64,000 nt of DNA from Trochalopteron elliotii (lineage: Eukaryota; Chordata; Aves; Passeriformes; Leiothrichidae), in NCBI GenBank assembly GCA_024734555.1, contig JANPWX010019815.1, forward strand, positions 1,010,501-1,074,500, read 5' to 3'. Of the stretch, positions 1 through 55,950 are shown piece by piece. The notes beneath the pieces are model-generated. The model did no database searches, was not told the origin of the DNA, and worked only from the letters and a program-made list of their open reading frames with translations. Position 1 is the first letter of the stretch, and every line of letters begins with the position of its first letter. A program made the translations under genes and the position numbers.

Positions 1-43416
<43,416 letters not shown>

Positions 43417-46400
43417 CTAGAGTCAAAATAAACAAAGCTTATCTACCTTTTAGTGAAAAAACAGCAGAAGGAATATGAAATCCCTTCAGGCACCACTTCT
43501 GAAGTATTCATTTCACTCTGTCACCACCAAGATCATCCAGAGTAGATGTGGGCCAACTCAGAGCACTTTTGAAGAGTTCACCACTCTGTCATTGAACTCA
43601 AGTATTTTAGTATTAAGAACAAAGATCTAAAAGAGATGTTCGAGCACCCAGCTACTGTTTACCTACTCTTTAGCCAGCTTACCCACTGAAAGGCCAGCAG
43701 CACTGGCCAACTATCTCAGTAATACCAATTAGGGTTAAAAATATCAAGGGAACAGTACCAGAAACAGCAAAATTGAGCATGTATGTCATAAAACTGGGAC
43801 CCATGGGAAAACCAGAAATGGGGCAGGCTATTTGTTTGAAAAGAGAATGGGGCAGAGAAAGTGAGGAGCAAGGACTACAACAAGGATGATTAAAAAAGGG
43901 AAGGACACAAGCATGGAGTACTGTCTAAGGGTCCCTGTTTGGGCAGCCCATGCATGACCACCACTGTGTAGGTCAGGACAAGAGCCCAGCTTGGTTTTAC
44001 AACCATACCACACCAGTCAAACCTGCTTATCTGCCCAGGAGGCAGGGAGAGGACACAGGGTGGTGAGCCCAGTGAGCAGGGCAACACCTGGAGTGGTGGA
44101 CGGACAGATGGATTGAGCAACCCATTCTACCCAGGCCTGGTGCCACCAGCATCTTCCCACTGCTCCCTTCTTGTAAGAAACACTTTGACAGAGTAAAATC
44201 CAGTTTCTCAGAAGAGAGAAAAGCTACAGGACTAAGATCAAAATACTTTTCTGAACAGGTAGGGACAAAACAAATCTCTAAGATAAAGCACACACCAGCA
44301 ATAAACTGTAGTACAAAAACTACCTAGAGTCAGCATTAAGTTTCTTCCCAGCTGGGCAAGACAGAGCCCGTAATTCTTCTGTTTGAAGCGACAGATAAAA
44401 TAAATCACTAACTCTATAAATTCTTCAGTGAACTTTATATTCCTATGAGGCAGTCAATTGTTGTGGGATAGCAAGCCACAGCATGGTTTACATTGGTGAA
44501 AGCATTAGCTTACAAAAACACTCTTTAAAAAACAAAGTTAAATGAAACATTCTGCCCCCCAGGACAACAATAACTTTTACGCATTTCTATCAAATACCTC
44601 AGGATAAGCGTCAGATACAAACAGAAGTTCAAAGTACAAGGGACACATACTTCACAGGAACACACAGTCACGGCTCTTTAATCAGAGATGGATGGAATCA
44701 CAAATCCATATATTCCTCCTAGACCATCTGTCCAACAATTACATTTTCTTCCAAGAGCATATTGATGAATAGCTATCTTGTGCCATGCTCTAGAATGGTT
44801 TTGCTCCAGGTTCTCCTGGCCTTTTATGCCCATTTCTTCTCCTACCTTTCTGCACTGTGCCAGTTCTGCAAGATTTATAGTCCATCACCACTCTGCCCTA
44901 AGTCAACGGCTGATCTTACACACGGGTCTTGGACTAATTTATTTACCATTCCCTAGTCCAACTACTCCACAGTAGGGCTTCCAGTATATAGATGCACATG
45001 CTACCAGCCTATCCAATCCTTTGGTAAAGATGTGATGGAACAGATAAAGGGCTTCCTAGCACAAAGATGACTATCACAAACATGACAAAATGAGCTTGAA
45101 AGAAATCGCCACGTCTGTCCTGCCTTTACAGGGTTGCATTCATTCACTGGCAGAGAGGTACCAAGGGCTAGAAAAAGAATAGCTGGAGCCAGAGTACACA
45201 GGAGAAGGGTCTTTGTCTGCAACAGCTTAGACAGAGTAGCTTACAAAGCCAGACAAAAATTCAGTCTACTCGGATGTGAAGCGATGGGATGGCTAACAAC
45301 TAGCTGGTGCCAAATCCCAGGGACAGATAAATGAAACGAAAATAAAATTAACAGAACAGTCCAGTTCCTTAGTAGTAAGGAATTTCTGACCTGTACCCCT
45401 CTGGGACACTGCTCCTCCATCCCTCAGCCTTGGTCTTTGACATTTCACAGACATCTGCTGCACTGAGCATCCCTGCCAGCAAACACATGTTCCAAGGATC
45501 TCTATTTGCCTGTACCTTATTGTAAAGCAAAGAAGAAAACTCCAGCTCACAGCACCCTCTGCATCATCCAGTAACAGGCACAAGTATAGTGTCAAATGAA
45601 TGGGGTTTCAGTGTATAGGGCATAATTTATTAAAGTTAGGTGCCTGCACAGAGGCTGCAAGATCTTAGTCTTTCAGTCTGAAAGGGGTAACCTGATTTTC
45701 AGAAGTGCTCAACACTGCTGATGAGAATTACAGATACTGGCTTGTGTATGGGAACAGCTGTATTTAACATCTATTTAGGTTGTCAGAGCACTAAAAGGAT
45801 GTATAAAGAAAGTCCAGACCCAGGCTTAAGGGTAAGTTTACTATATTTCAACCAAAGAAATATTAAAAAAAGTATGCAAGAGCAGGAAAGAATGAGGATG
45901 CTTTGAAAACAGAGCTAGTTTTTAAGACTATTGCTTTACCAATGTCCAAATCAAGAGACATGTGCTCTCCTTTCCTTCTTTCGATCTACCACTCACCCAA
46001 GCCTTGCAGAAGTCAAGATGCCCTGAAACCAGGAGCCCAGAAATGGGCTGGACAAACATTCATGGTGCTTTCAAGTTGCATTAGCAAAGATTAAATACAG
46101 GCAAGATTGAAAGGGATATAAAACTCCTGCTTAAGCCTTCTCTCTCAGCTCAAGGGCAAAGAAGTCTGCATCCAGGTCAGCTCATTTCATAATTGCTTCC
46201 CCCAGAGGGCTTTAACCACCACTTTTGATGCATCTCATCTTTGTCATTGCTGGAGAGGGTGATGCTTAGAGCACCAATACCCTTAAATCAGCCCAGCTGT
46301 ACATACATTTCTTATAAGTTTTATACATATTATTTTTCACTCCAGTGATGCTGTGGGCAGAGAGGCAAGCAAGTTCCTACCCATTTGTGCATCACTCTTG

Positions 46401-49400
46401 CAGTGCTTTCTGCCTGTTTGAACATGTTTGATCAAACCTACTTCTCTAGGTCATAGCTCTTGGTCAGGAGTTAGGGAGGCTGCATTTGCCTCTCCGTGAA
46501 TTTTAGATAACATTTACGAGACTGCGTTAGTTTGCACTTGGCAGTCCTCAGCCCTCAGACCTCCTGCCAGCACACTGGACCAGTTTCCACTGACCTCACC
46601 CAAGGCATTGGCATGGGTCAACAGAGGTCCCCCACCTTGTTGGCCTTCTGTTTCATGCTTAGGGAGCAGAGAGATTCTTTAGGATAAGCCCATGGTGCTT
46701 GTGGTGGTTTCAGGCCGGCACAGGAATGAAGCTGCTGAATCAGTGTCTCAGCACTGAACTGAATAGCAGCAGGATGCTAAGACCACAGGGTTCCTACTAC
46801 TCCAAAAAGCAGGAGCCACCAAGGACAGGTAAGTCAGCCCGGCAGAAGCACACACATTGCCTCTGCTCTGCTGTCTGGATGTGCAAATGGAGCAGCAGGT
46901 CAGTATCTGCAAGGAGAAACTGTTCCCACAACTCACCCTTGAGAAGTGTCTTTAGCCCCTGATGAGAGCCTTTCCTGAAACACAGTTTCTCTCTCTGGAC
47001 AAATTTCATTTCAACTTATAAGCTCCCCTCAAACTGCCCTCCAAAAATCCCAGTCGTTTTTAGATAGGTAGAATGAGTCATAAAAAGCTGAAGAAAATGC
47101 TTCTCCTTTCTCCACAGAAGAAAAGCACCAAAGCATCCTGTTTTGACTTTCACTGAGGTTCTGGTTGGGACCTTCTCTTGGAACAAACTGGTTTTGTCTT
47201 GAGGTCTTTTTTTTCTTTTCATACTGTCTTGGGATGAACATTTCCTCCTAACTTGTCTGAAACCAAGACACATACCTACATGTCACAGAGCTTTAACTGA
47301 AGAATATCAAACTCTTGCTATCTCACCACAGTTTTCAGCTGAGCTGACAAGAGAGCTGGGCTCTGTCTCAGTGGAAGGGGATAACATTGTCTACGTGTGC
47401 TGACAAGGAGTAGGTCAGTCCGAGCACAAAGAAACAGTATAAACCCATGCCTCCTGAAGCACTTACACTTAAGATCATACATTTTCTTTGAAAATGTCTA
47501 ATAAGGAGGAGGCATTCAAAGGAGCAGATAATTAAATGGCAAATTCCAGTCTGGAATTTTTCAGGCTCCCTGAGAGGACAGATGCTGTTAAGCCAGACTC
47601 ACTCCTTCCACGATACCTGGGAAAAGAGTGCTTGAGAAAAAACAGAACAGGATGGGTGCTCAAGCATGAGTCTTCAGGGAGCAAGAGTCAGCCAAAATTC
47701 TGGACAGCAAGAGACCACTCATGCTAAGGGGAAACATCAGAAGGAAGGGACCTAAGGACCATAACAGTTAGCTGGGACAGAGAGGTGCACACATCCTCCA
47801 GCATGTCTCCACAGCTAAGCCACACCATGAGGAAGCCTCAGTTTTATGTGCTTTCGCATGTGCACAGCTCTGTTTCCCTGAACTCCCTCTCAGCCATACC
47901 ACCACTGGATGTCAGCTCCCTGACAGCAGGCAACAATCCCTGCACTGGCAGTGCCTTTTGGAGGTTTCACTGAGGCTACTACTGAATGCAGCAGTATTGC
48001 AAGAAAGCAGAAAAAAGCCTTGAAGAATGCCTGTAAATCACAGTCTACTATGGAAAACTTCACGGCCACACCTGGACCATCTCTAATCCCAGGTTGTGCT
48101 TGTTCCGTTCTCATTGCTCCACAAATATCTCTAGCAGCAAAAAATCCAATTCCCTATCAGCAACCTATCAAATACCCTGCTACAAGTAAGCGTATGCTCC
48201 CAGCAGGAATGATGAACAGCAGGTTCCCACAGATTTTAAAACCTTCTCAAGCAAGTTGCATTGTCACGGACAAGTCTTCACAGAATCCTGCATTGAGAGC
48301 TCTGCCTCTGCTGTCACATCATCCCTGCATGGCCAAAAGCTTAGCAAGCTTCACTGCTTTTGACAGGTCGTACCAATTGTTCTGAAAAGACTATGCCTGT
48401 TGAGCTTTTTTTAATTCACTTTCCTGAGTAACAGGATTAAATGCAGAAAGCTGGCATTAACATAAACTTGCTAACTGGTGAAACCTAGTGCACCGACATC
48501 ACAGGAAGAGCGTGGGTGCTCATAGTGAGACCACTAGCAAGGGTTGTAGTGCTTAATTCCATGTGACCTCGTACACCATACTTGTGTTTTCCTCATACCT
48601 CCCCACATTAATACACATGTTTGCAATTCCTGAATTAAAGCATTAGTAAAATAGATTAAAATTCAAAAGAACAGGAGCTTTTTATGGTTTAATCTTGGCT
48701 GGAGCTACTAAAACTTAATGCTAGCCAAGGTTTTGAAAGAGAAGAAATCTCAGCCTGAGTTTTAAACTAATTCCTCACTATCAGGAGTTGCACAGAGATG
48801 TACAGAAAGCCAGAAGGTGGGGAGGAAAGAACAGGCTTTTGTGAGAGCACTGCCTATAGCTGTTTTCCAGTAGAGAAGTTGGGATTTTAGAGAGGATCAT
48901 GTAAGACTTTTCAGCTACGAGGCAACTGAGAGATGCGGCAGAGGTGTTGCAATGATAAGGGGTCTGAAAAAAGCAAAGAACAATCAGTAATTCAGCACCT
49001 TTTTTTTTTTAATGCAACAGCCAGAGAAGACAACAAAAGAAGGTATTGGGAGTCAGAACAACACCAAAAAAGGACATGGTTCCTCGTACAGTTTGTAGTC
49101 AAAACCACCAACCTCCTTGCAAAGCAATGTCACAGAAACCAAAATACTGATATACTTGACGAGGAGGGTGAACAAGCTCAAGGGATACAAATCCCTAACA
49201 ATATAGAAATCACATCCTTCTCGTGAATCTCTAAGCTGAACTCTTCCTGGGCACCCGCTGACCTCCATGACGACATACATGCTCCTGGGCTAAGCAGCCT
49301 TGAATCCAAACCAGTGCAGTGAGTCACTATCACCTGCCCACCAGGCTTTGGCATGGCTGTGCAGGAGACAGACCTCAGGCTTGGTACCATCCATCCAGCT

Positions 49401-51800
49401 CCTCTTGAGTCATCACCACAACACACTCCACAGCTTACCCCAGGGATCACCGAAAGACACCAGGGCACTGCAGGCTTCCTATGCCATTATTCCCAGCACT
49501 ACAGGATTTGTTTACTATGACCAGCCTGACAGGAAGCAGTCAGGCTGGAGAGAGCAAAACTGAAAGGGTGCCGATACTGTCAAAGCTGCTCTCCCTGCGC
49601 AAAGGCAAACTTCACAGAAGTTCAGTGTCTTAAGAGAGGCTCAGTTCAGAAATGAAGCAAAAGACTTGCTGCTTAGAAAAAGAAACTGGGAACAGTGACA
49701 AAAAAACCTCAAATTAATGCCTTAGCAGCAGTATCAAGCAGGTAAAATTTGTTTCTAGTCTGGTCGCCTTGTTTTAGACCTGCACTTGAGATTTTCTCCC
49801 CTTAAAGAAATGTTTGCTTTGTTGTTTGGTTGAAGTTGTTAAGAAGTCAGCTGTTACACAGAATTAAATGCTTTTTATTATGCAAAGGCTGATGCTGTCT
49901 GAGCTGTAAATGCATGGTTGTGGACAGCATATTAATTCAAAGTCTCTATGATTACACTTTACCATTAAAGGTCACTCAGCATTTTGTATTTGCCAAGTCA
50001 GTGATTTTTGATGCATGCTGTATGGACCTCTGGATATCTATGCATTATTTCTAAGGTATGTACAAGAATCAAAACAAGCCCTCTGAGAAACAGGCTTCAG
50101 CTCACTGTCTGAACCACCTTGTTCTTAGACATAACACACAGAGATAATGAAAAACACCCTAAACTTTTATAAAGCCACAGTGCAAGTATTTTTTCCCAAG
50201 TTATGTCAAAAAGCATAGGGGTGAGGATATGATTTAAGAAAAACTGTGCAAAGACAGTATATTTTATCCAGAGAATTCAATGATGCCTGTAGTAGACATA
50301 CTGCATTTACTGTTTTTGTTCAATCTGTTCCAGTATATTTAGCAAACTGACAGACTGCTTTTCTTCAGCAGGTAGTGTGCTTCCATCGTCTTTAGGCATT
50401 TCAGATGGCAGAACAACGTTTAGACAGGCTACAGGTCTGCTCCACATGGATTTCTACTCCATGGAAGCTAAAATTTGAATATACCTAAACAGAAGTTAGT
50501 TCTGTATCTTTAACCAGCTAAATTCTTCCCAGAACCCTAGCTAACATCTGCTGTCACTTGAAAATTTACAGACAGCATCCTTTGCCATGTGCTGTACATT
50601 CTTTATGTCCAGCTAAACATACACTGCTTTTGTGGATGAAAGGACAGGGTATTGGGGAGCTTATCTTCATTCTTCAAATCAATATTATAAGCATAGTTTA
50701 AGATAGTGTCCCCAATTTAAAAAAAAACCCACACCAAAAAAACAAAGCAACAAACAAAAAAAAACACCCCATACCCAACCATCAGATCACTCCACATTGG
50801 AAGAATTTACATTTGCAAAAGTGAAAAAACCTATATTTTCTCTATGGCAAGTGCAAACTGTAGAATTACAGCAACAGAGTACGCAAAAAGGGGTATGTAC
50901 CTCCTGCAAACTTAGACATAGCTTATTGATTCTGCATGATTATTTCATATCACACATTTAAATTAATTTTACAGCTTTCACCTCAGCAATCTTTTCTGAG
51001 CCTTACCTAGATTTAACAGAAGTTTTTTGGAACAGAAATTTGATTGAAGTTTGATCTGAGCCATCTTATCTCTGGCACAATTGAGGCAGAAGCAAGAAAA
51101 CACATCAACAAATTTCTCCTGACAGGCAGGCACTGGGGGACTCAAAACATTGTTGTAAGACTATTTGCTTGTTAAGAAAGTGCACCTTAAGGACTGCGGC
51201 ATTGTCAGGCAGCTATGGCCCCACAATTAGTCCAGAGCCAACAGGCAGCTTCAGCTGCGGCAGGAAGGCAGAAGACATCAGAGATGTTACATCCCCCACA
51301 AGCAGCACAATACAGGCCAGCTGGTGCTCATGTCCCACTGGTGAGGAAGTTAATACCTCTTCTTTCTTCCTCATTAAGTCACAGCAAGTCCACAGACAAG
51401 ACAGCTGACAATAACCAGAACTTGCTGGTACTAGAATTTGTTTCCTCTTGAGAACAGGGCTTCCCTGGCAAGCATTCTTCTGTTAGCACTGACATGCAGA
51501 CATATCCCAGGCCTAAGTACATCTTGCCATCACACTTGGCATTCATTCAGCCTGGGAGATAGAGTTATTACTCACACGACACTTCCCATTTGAAAACTGT
51601 TGTAAAAAAATAATGAGTACACTTTAAGCCACCTCTTCCACTGTGCCATTTCACGCCAAAAAGAGAAAGCAAGCCCCAGTCATTGCTTCTGCAAAAAGCA
51701 AGGCTTGTATTTATGTAATCTGTGCCATTTAGGTTGTTTTCTTAAAACTACTTCCAAACTACTGCAACACAGTTTCAAGACAAGGGCCTGTTTTCAGTCC

Positions 51801-51895
51801 TAGAATCATAAAATACACTGAGTTGGAAGGGACCCATCATGACCATCAAGTCCAACCCCTGGTCCTGGGCAAGACAGTCCTTTCACCAGGCAGCA
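51801..51895 (-). mobile_element. CR1 LINE 3' tail, short
   Basis: The plus strand reads TAGAATCATAAAATACACTG, then AGTTGGAAGGGACCC, then CATCAAGTCCAACCCCTGG. This is the reverse complement of the typical avian CR1 3' terminus including the short terminal repeat, so the element is on the minus strand with its 3' end at 51801. Only about 95 bp is confidently recognised; the sequence to about 52140 could be a diverged continuation or unique DNA. Confidence 0.85.
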
Positions 51896-54800
51896 AAAAG
51901 TTGCTGTGGCTATGACATGATGTTCTTGGCAAGCGTGGCAGTGACCAGTGTGTTTCTGCCCTTGCAGGCCATCCTCAGAAGCCAGCTCCAGCCTGGTTTC
52001 CTTTGGCTTAGCCCAGCAGTTGCAACACTGAAAATCTTTTCGTCCAGTTAGCAAAGGAAGCCACAGCAAACGCACATGCTTCCCACAGCCATCACTGGTG
52101 GCTGAGGTACTCAGTGGAGGTGGAAATGCAGTGCTCACACTCTGATGGACAGCTTGATCCCTGATGACAGCCTGATCCAGTGCCCAAACAGGTTTTTTTA
52201 CTTACAGCATCCAGGAAGTACAGTCAATTCAGGAGCCATTCAAGCTTCAAGGGCTAGATAATAACCAAGCTGCTCTGACTCCTGATTCAACCCTGTAGCA
52301 ACCAAGCCAGAACCCAGAGGGCTAGCTCTCACCCCACCCTGCTTTTAAGCAGCATCCACAACCTGCCTTGCTCATCTCTTTAATGCAGAGAATAAATGCT
52401 TGGATGCATTAGCATCACAGGAGCCTGTGGTCTCAAACAGAAGCTGGCAAAACAGCAAGAAACATTTCAGAGCAAGGAGGAGCTGCACTCAGAGAAAGTA
52501 TCTGGAAACATACTGCAGAAGTATACTTCAAACACTGCCATTCCTGAGAGTAATGGAACACTTACATCCCAAATTAAAGTGTCAGGCAGACACTTCGAGA
52601 TAGTCTCAAACAGCTTCTTCATCTAACAGAAGAAAATTATTTCTAACACACACGCACCCCCAACCCCAATTTCACATCACTACAAACAGGAAAATAAGGT
52701 CTGGAAATAGTCTCTGTGATCATGGGGTTTGGAGGGCATCAATCTGTTCAGAAAGATATTCAAGAAGTTTAGGACACAAATTGCACAAGACCTAAATTTG
52801 TTTATATCTGCAGACCCACTTTGCTTTATGGTGACTGTCCAGAGAAGCTCCCTAGCACACATCCCTTTCTCAGCCAAACTTCCAGAGGGAAGAAGCCACA
52901 CAATTTTACAACCCACCAGGATGCAATGAACCACCTAGGTCACAGAGCAGGTCTGGGTGGGTCAGGCAGATCAAGAAATCCCTGCTCCACCAGAAGCCAG
53001 CTCTCCATCAGGGACCATTTGCAAGGAAATGTCCCTTCAAGGATGGTGGGTGGCATATGTCCCCGCTGAGCCCAGGAACATTCTCCCACCTTTGCTGGGT
53101 GAGCTCAGCAAGACTCACACCAAAAAACTCAAACAGCTGCTGCACCCTGGAGATCCTCAGCACTCTCAAGGCAGAGCTGACCTGGAGCAGGATACTCTGA
53201 CAGCCTCAATCTTTGAGTTTTGGCAGCAGTTTGTCCAGCCTCAGCTGAAGAACAGCAGCTTGGCAGATGGCTCCCCAGTACTCTGGGGACCCACCCACAT
53301 AATCTTACTCTGCAGACACTACCCCCTCCCTCCCTTTCTTGGGCTCTCTTCATTAGGCCACTACATTGTGCTATCTCTGAATTACCTTTAAATCAGCACC
53401 CAGCAGTACCCTAGCCTCTCGCTCTCTCTCAAGACTCTTGCAAGCAAACAGAGGTTCTCCAAAGAGGTAAACACATGCCTGAGAAAAATCACTCCAGCCC
53501 TCAGGTCTCTCAGTCTGTCTCCCCATGAAGCAGGGATGGTTTCAAGCAATCAGCTACTGTGCATGTACAAAGACAATTTATCAGCCACAGCCCAAGCACC
53601 CTTACTTTAACACTGGTGGCCTTGTGTGGTGTACAACTTGTGCTGCCTAAACACTGAATCTTCCAGCACTTGTCTCAGAACACATGCATGGAGACAAGCG
53701 CCTGCAGAGATGCTCCATGGCACTCCCACAGAGAGCCTGCCTCTTCAGCCCACAGGGATCAAACCCCAAACCATCTCTTATATCAAAGCTGCAAAATCAA
53801 TTGCCAGACTTCCCTGGTGTGATGGGCAAGAACAGAAAGAACTGTATTGGTGTGGAGGCAGGGAGGGGAAATACTCTGAACAACATCTATGTCTTTCAGC
53901 TAAGCACCTTGACAACAGTAAAGGAGGATTTGCTGAAAAAAAAAAAAGCTGCTAGCACATTCATTAAGATCTTCACTGCTCTTTTCCTTCTCACTTTGAT
54001 GGCACAGGGATCAAAAATTGAAAATTGGAAATAGTAAATCAAACAATCCACTTAAGCACAATTAGCAAAAGAGAACCACTTTCATACAGGTCGGTTGTGC
54101 AAGAATTTTCTGTGTGGACCAAGAAGTCATAGATTTTTTGTTTCAAAACTTGTCTCAAGTTTTGAAAACAGCAGCATGTAAGTTTCTTGGATTTTTTTTA
54201 ATATCCCCACTACCACAAAGGATGTTCTTACACTCCCCAGTGAACCAAGGCTCTAATTGAATGTGACCATTTGCACACGGTCTCCTACATGGCTAATCTC
54301 ACCTCTCTCCTATCAAAAGCATGCCCCAAAACCAACTCTGTCTGTGTAAACGAACAGAGCTAGGACAGATTCACTGAGAGCATTCCATATGCTGAAAAAC
54401 ATCAACTAAGGATATGACTGATGAAAAAGCATTTGGAGTAGAAAGAGGCTTCTTTCCACTAGCTAAACCAGAAAGGCTTGGATCACTCTCAGCAGTCTAT
54501 TACAATTGCTTCAAACACTGGGTGTGCAACCTCCAGTTCCATAACAAATGCTGCATTTGACTTTCTGTGTTAATGGTCCTGTGCACACACAGAATTAAAG
54601 TGTGACTGAAGCTACAAAACTAATAGTACTTGCAGTTGCCTGCTACACACCCAAATCACTTCAATAACATATACATGTGGTTTTGCCTGACAGTATACTA
54701 ACTGGACCCTGCGGGAGCCACGTAACTGATGTTCATAGCACGGAAATACCTATATGAGAGTTAGCAACTTCAGTGGGTTTGTGTGAAGTTCAAACACATT

Positions 54801-55199
54801 ACAACTGTATGCTTATGTTCCCACTGAGAAGTGTAGCTCCAGTTCCCGGGAGCAAGGATAGCACCTCAATTCCACAAAAGCATGCTTGCATAGTTTCATA
54901 TTCTACAGTTTTACACTTTCGGTGAAATCATCTCAACCCCACTCTTGCCCTGAAAGTGCAATGCTAGTACTCAGCCGAACGCTGACTTTTTGGACAACGT
55001 CTTGTTTAATTCAAGACTTTGGCTAGACTGAGAGAGCTTGACAGTGCAGCAACAGTGCTGATGTGTTACACAGACAAGTTACTTGGAGACACACTGCAAA
55101 ACGAACTGCACGATAGGCAGGCTCGGGGTCCCAAACCCTGAGTGTCGCTTCCCCGCTGCAGCTGGTATCTCTCGGCATCTAGCAGTTACGAGCACAGAA

Positions 55200-55950
55200 G
55201 TGGGCTCCGAGCTTTTTCCCTTAGGTAACTGTGAAAATGTTTGGGTTTTGGTTTTTTGTTTTTTTTTTTTTTAAGGNNNNNNNNNNNNNNNNNNNNNNNN
55301 NNNNNNNNNNNNNNNNNNNNNNNNNNNNNNNNNNNNNNNNNNNNNNNNNNNNNNNNNNNNNNNNNNNNNNNNNNNNNNNNNNNNNNNNNNNNNNNNNNNN
55401 NNNNNNNNNNNNNNNNNNNNNNNNNNNNNNNNNNNNNNNNNNNNNNNNNNNNNNNNNNNNNNNNNNNNNNNNNNNNNNNNNNNNNNNNNNNNNNNNNNNN
55501 NNNNNNNNNNNNNNNNNNNNNNNNNNNNNNNNNNNNNNNNNNNNNNNNNNNNNNNNNNNNNNNNNNNNNNNNNNNNNNNNNNNNNNNNNNNNNNNNNNNN
55601 NNNNNNNNNNNNNNNNNNNNNNNNNNNNNNNNNNNNNNNNNNNNNNNNNNNNNNNNNNNNNNNNNNNNNNNNAGACCGCGTGCTTGCAGCAGCAGCACTG
55701 GGCAGGAACACTTCCAAAGCCCGCGGGGGCTGGGACATGCCGTACTCTGCTCTTAAATCCCCTCAGTGCGGCTCGCAGTTGGGGGTGGGGGTGGAGAAGA
55801 GAAAAAAAAAATTAAAAAAAAATATAAAAAAAGCAGAAGCCTTTTCTGGAAAAGACTTCAGAAAGCCCTCGAGCTTTTCCTCGCAGTCCGACTTCAAAAA
55901 GCAGAAGAGCGCAGATGTCTTCGGAACAACCCCATCTGAACACTCGAAAC
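55200..55950. promoter_or_regulatory. CpG-enriched zone around the assembly gap, possible 5' promoter
   Basis: Both flanks of the gap carry many more CG dinucleotides than the surrounding intron (for example ACCGCGTGC and CCCGCGGGGGC just right of it, and CTCGAG, TCGCAGTCCG further on). The left flank ends in a T-run. CpG islands are frequent drop-out sites in short-read assemblies. Together with the absence of the first PSD3 coding exon this suggests a promoter and first exon here, but no transcript feature is visible. Confidence 0.4.
55277..55672. other. Assembly gap (396 N)
   Basis: A run of undetermined bases directly follows a T-homopolymer tract and precedes CpG-rich sequence. Open frames that cross it are meaningless. 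Confidence 1.

Noticed and set aside
55186..55815. Frames of 155-194 codons spanning the gap
   Set aside because: Most of each frame is N. The flanking residues show no homology, so no coding call is possible.
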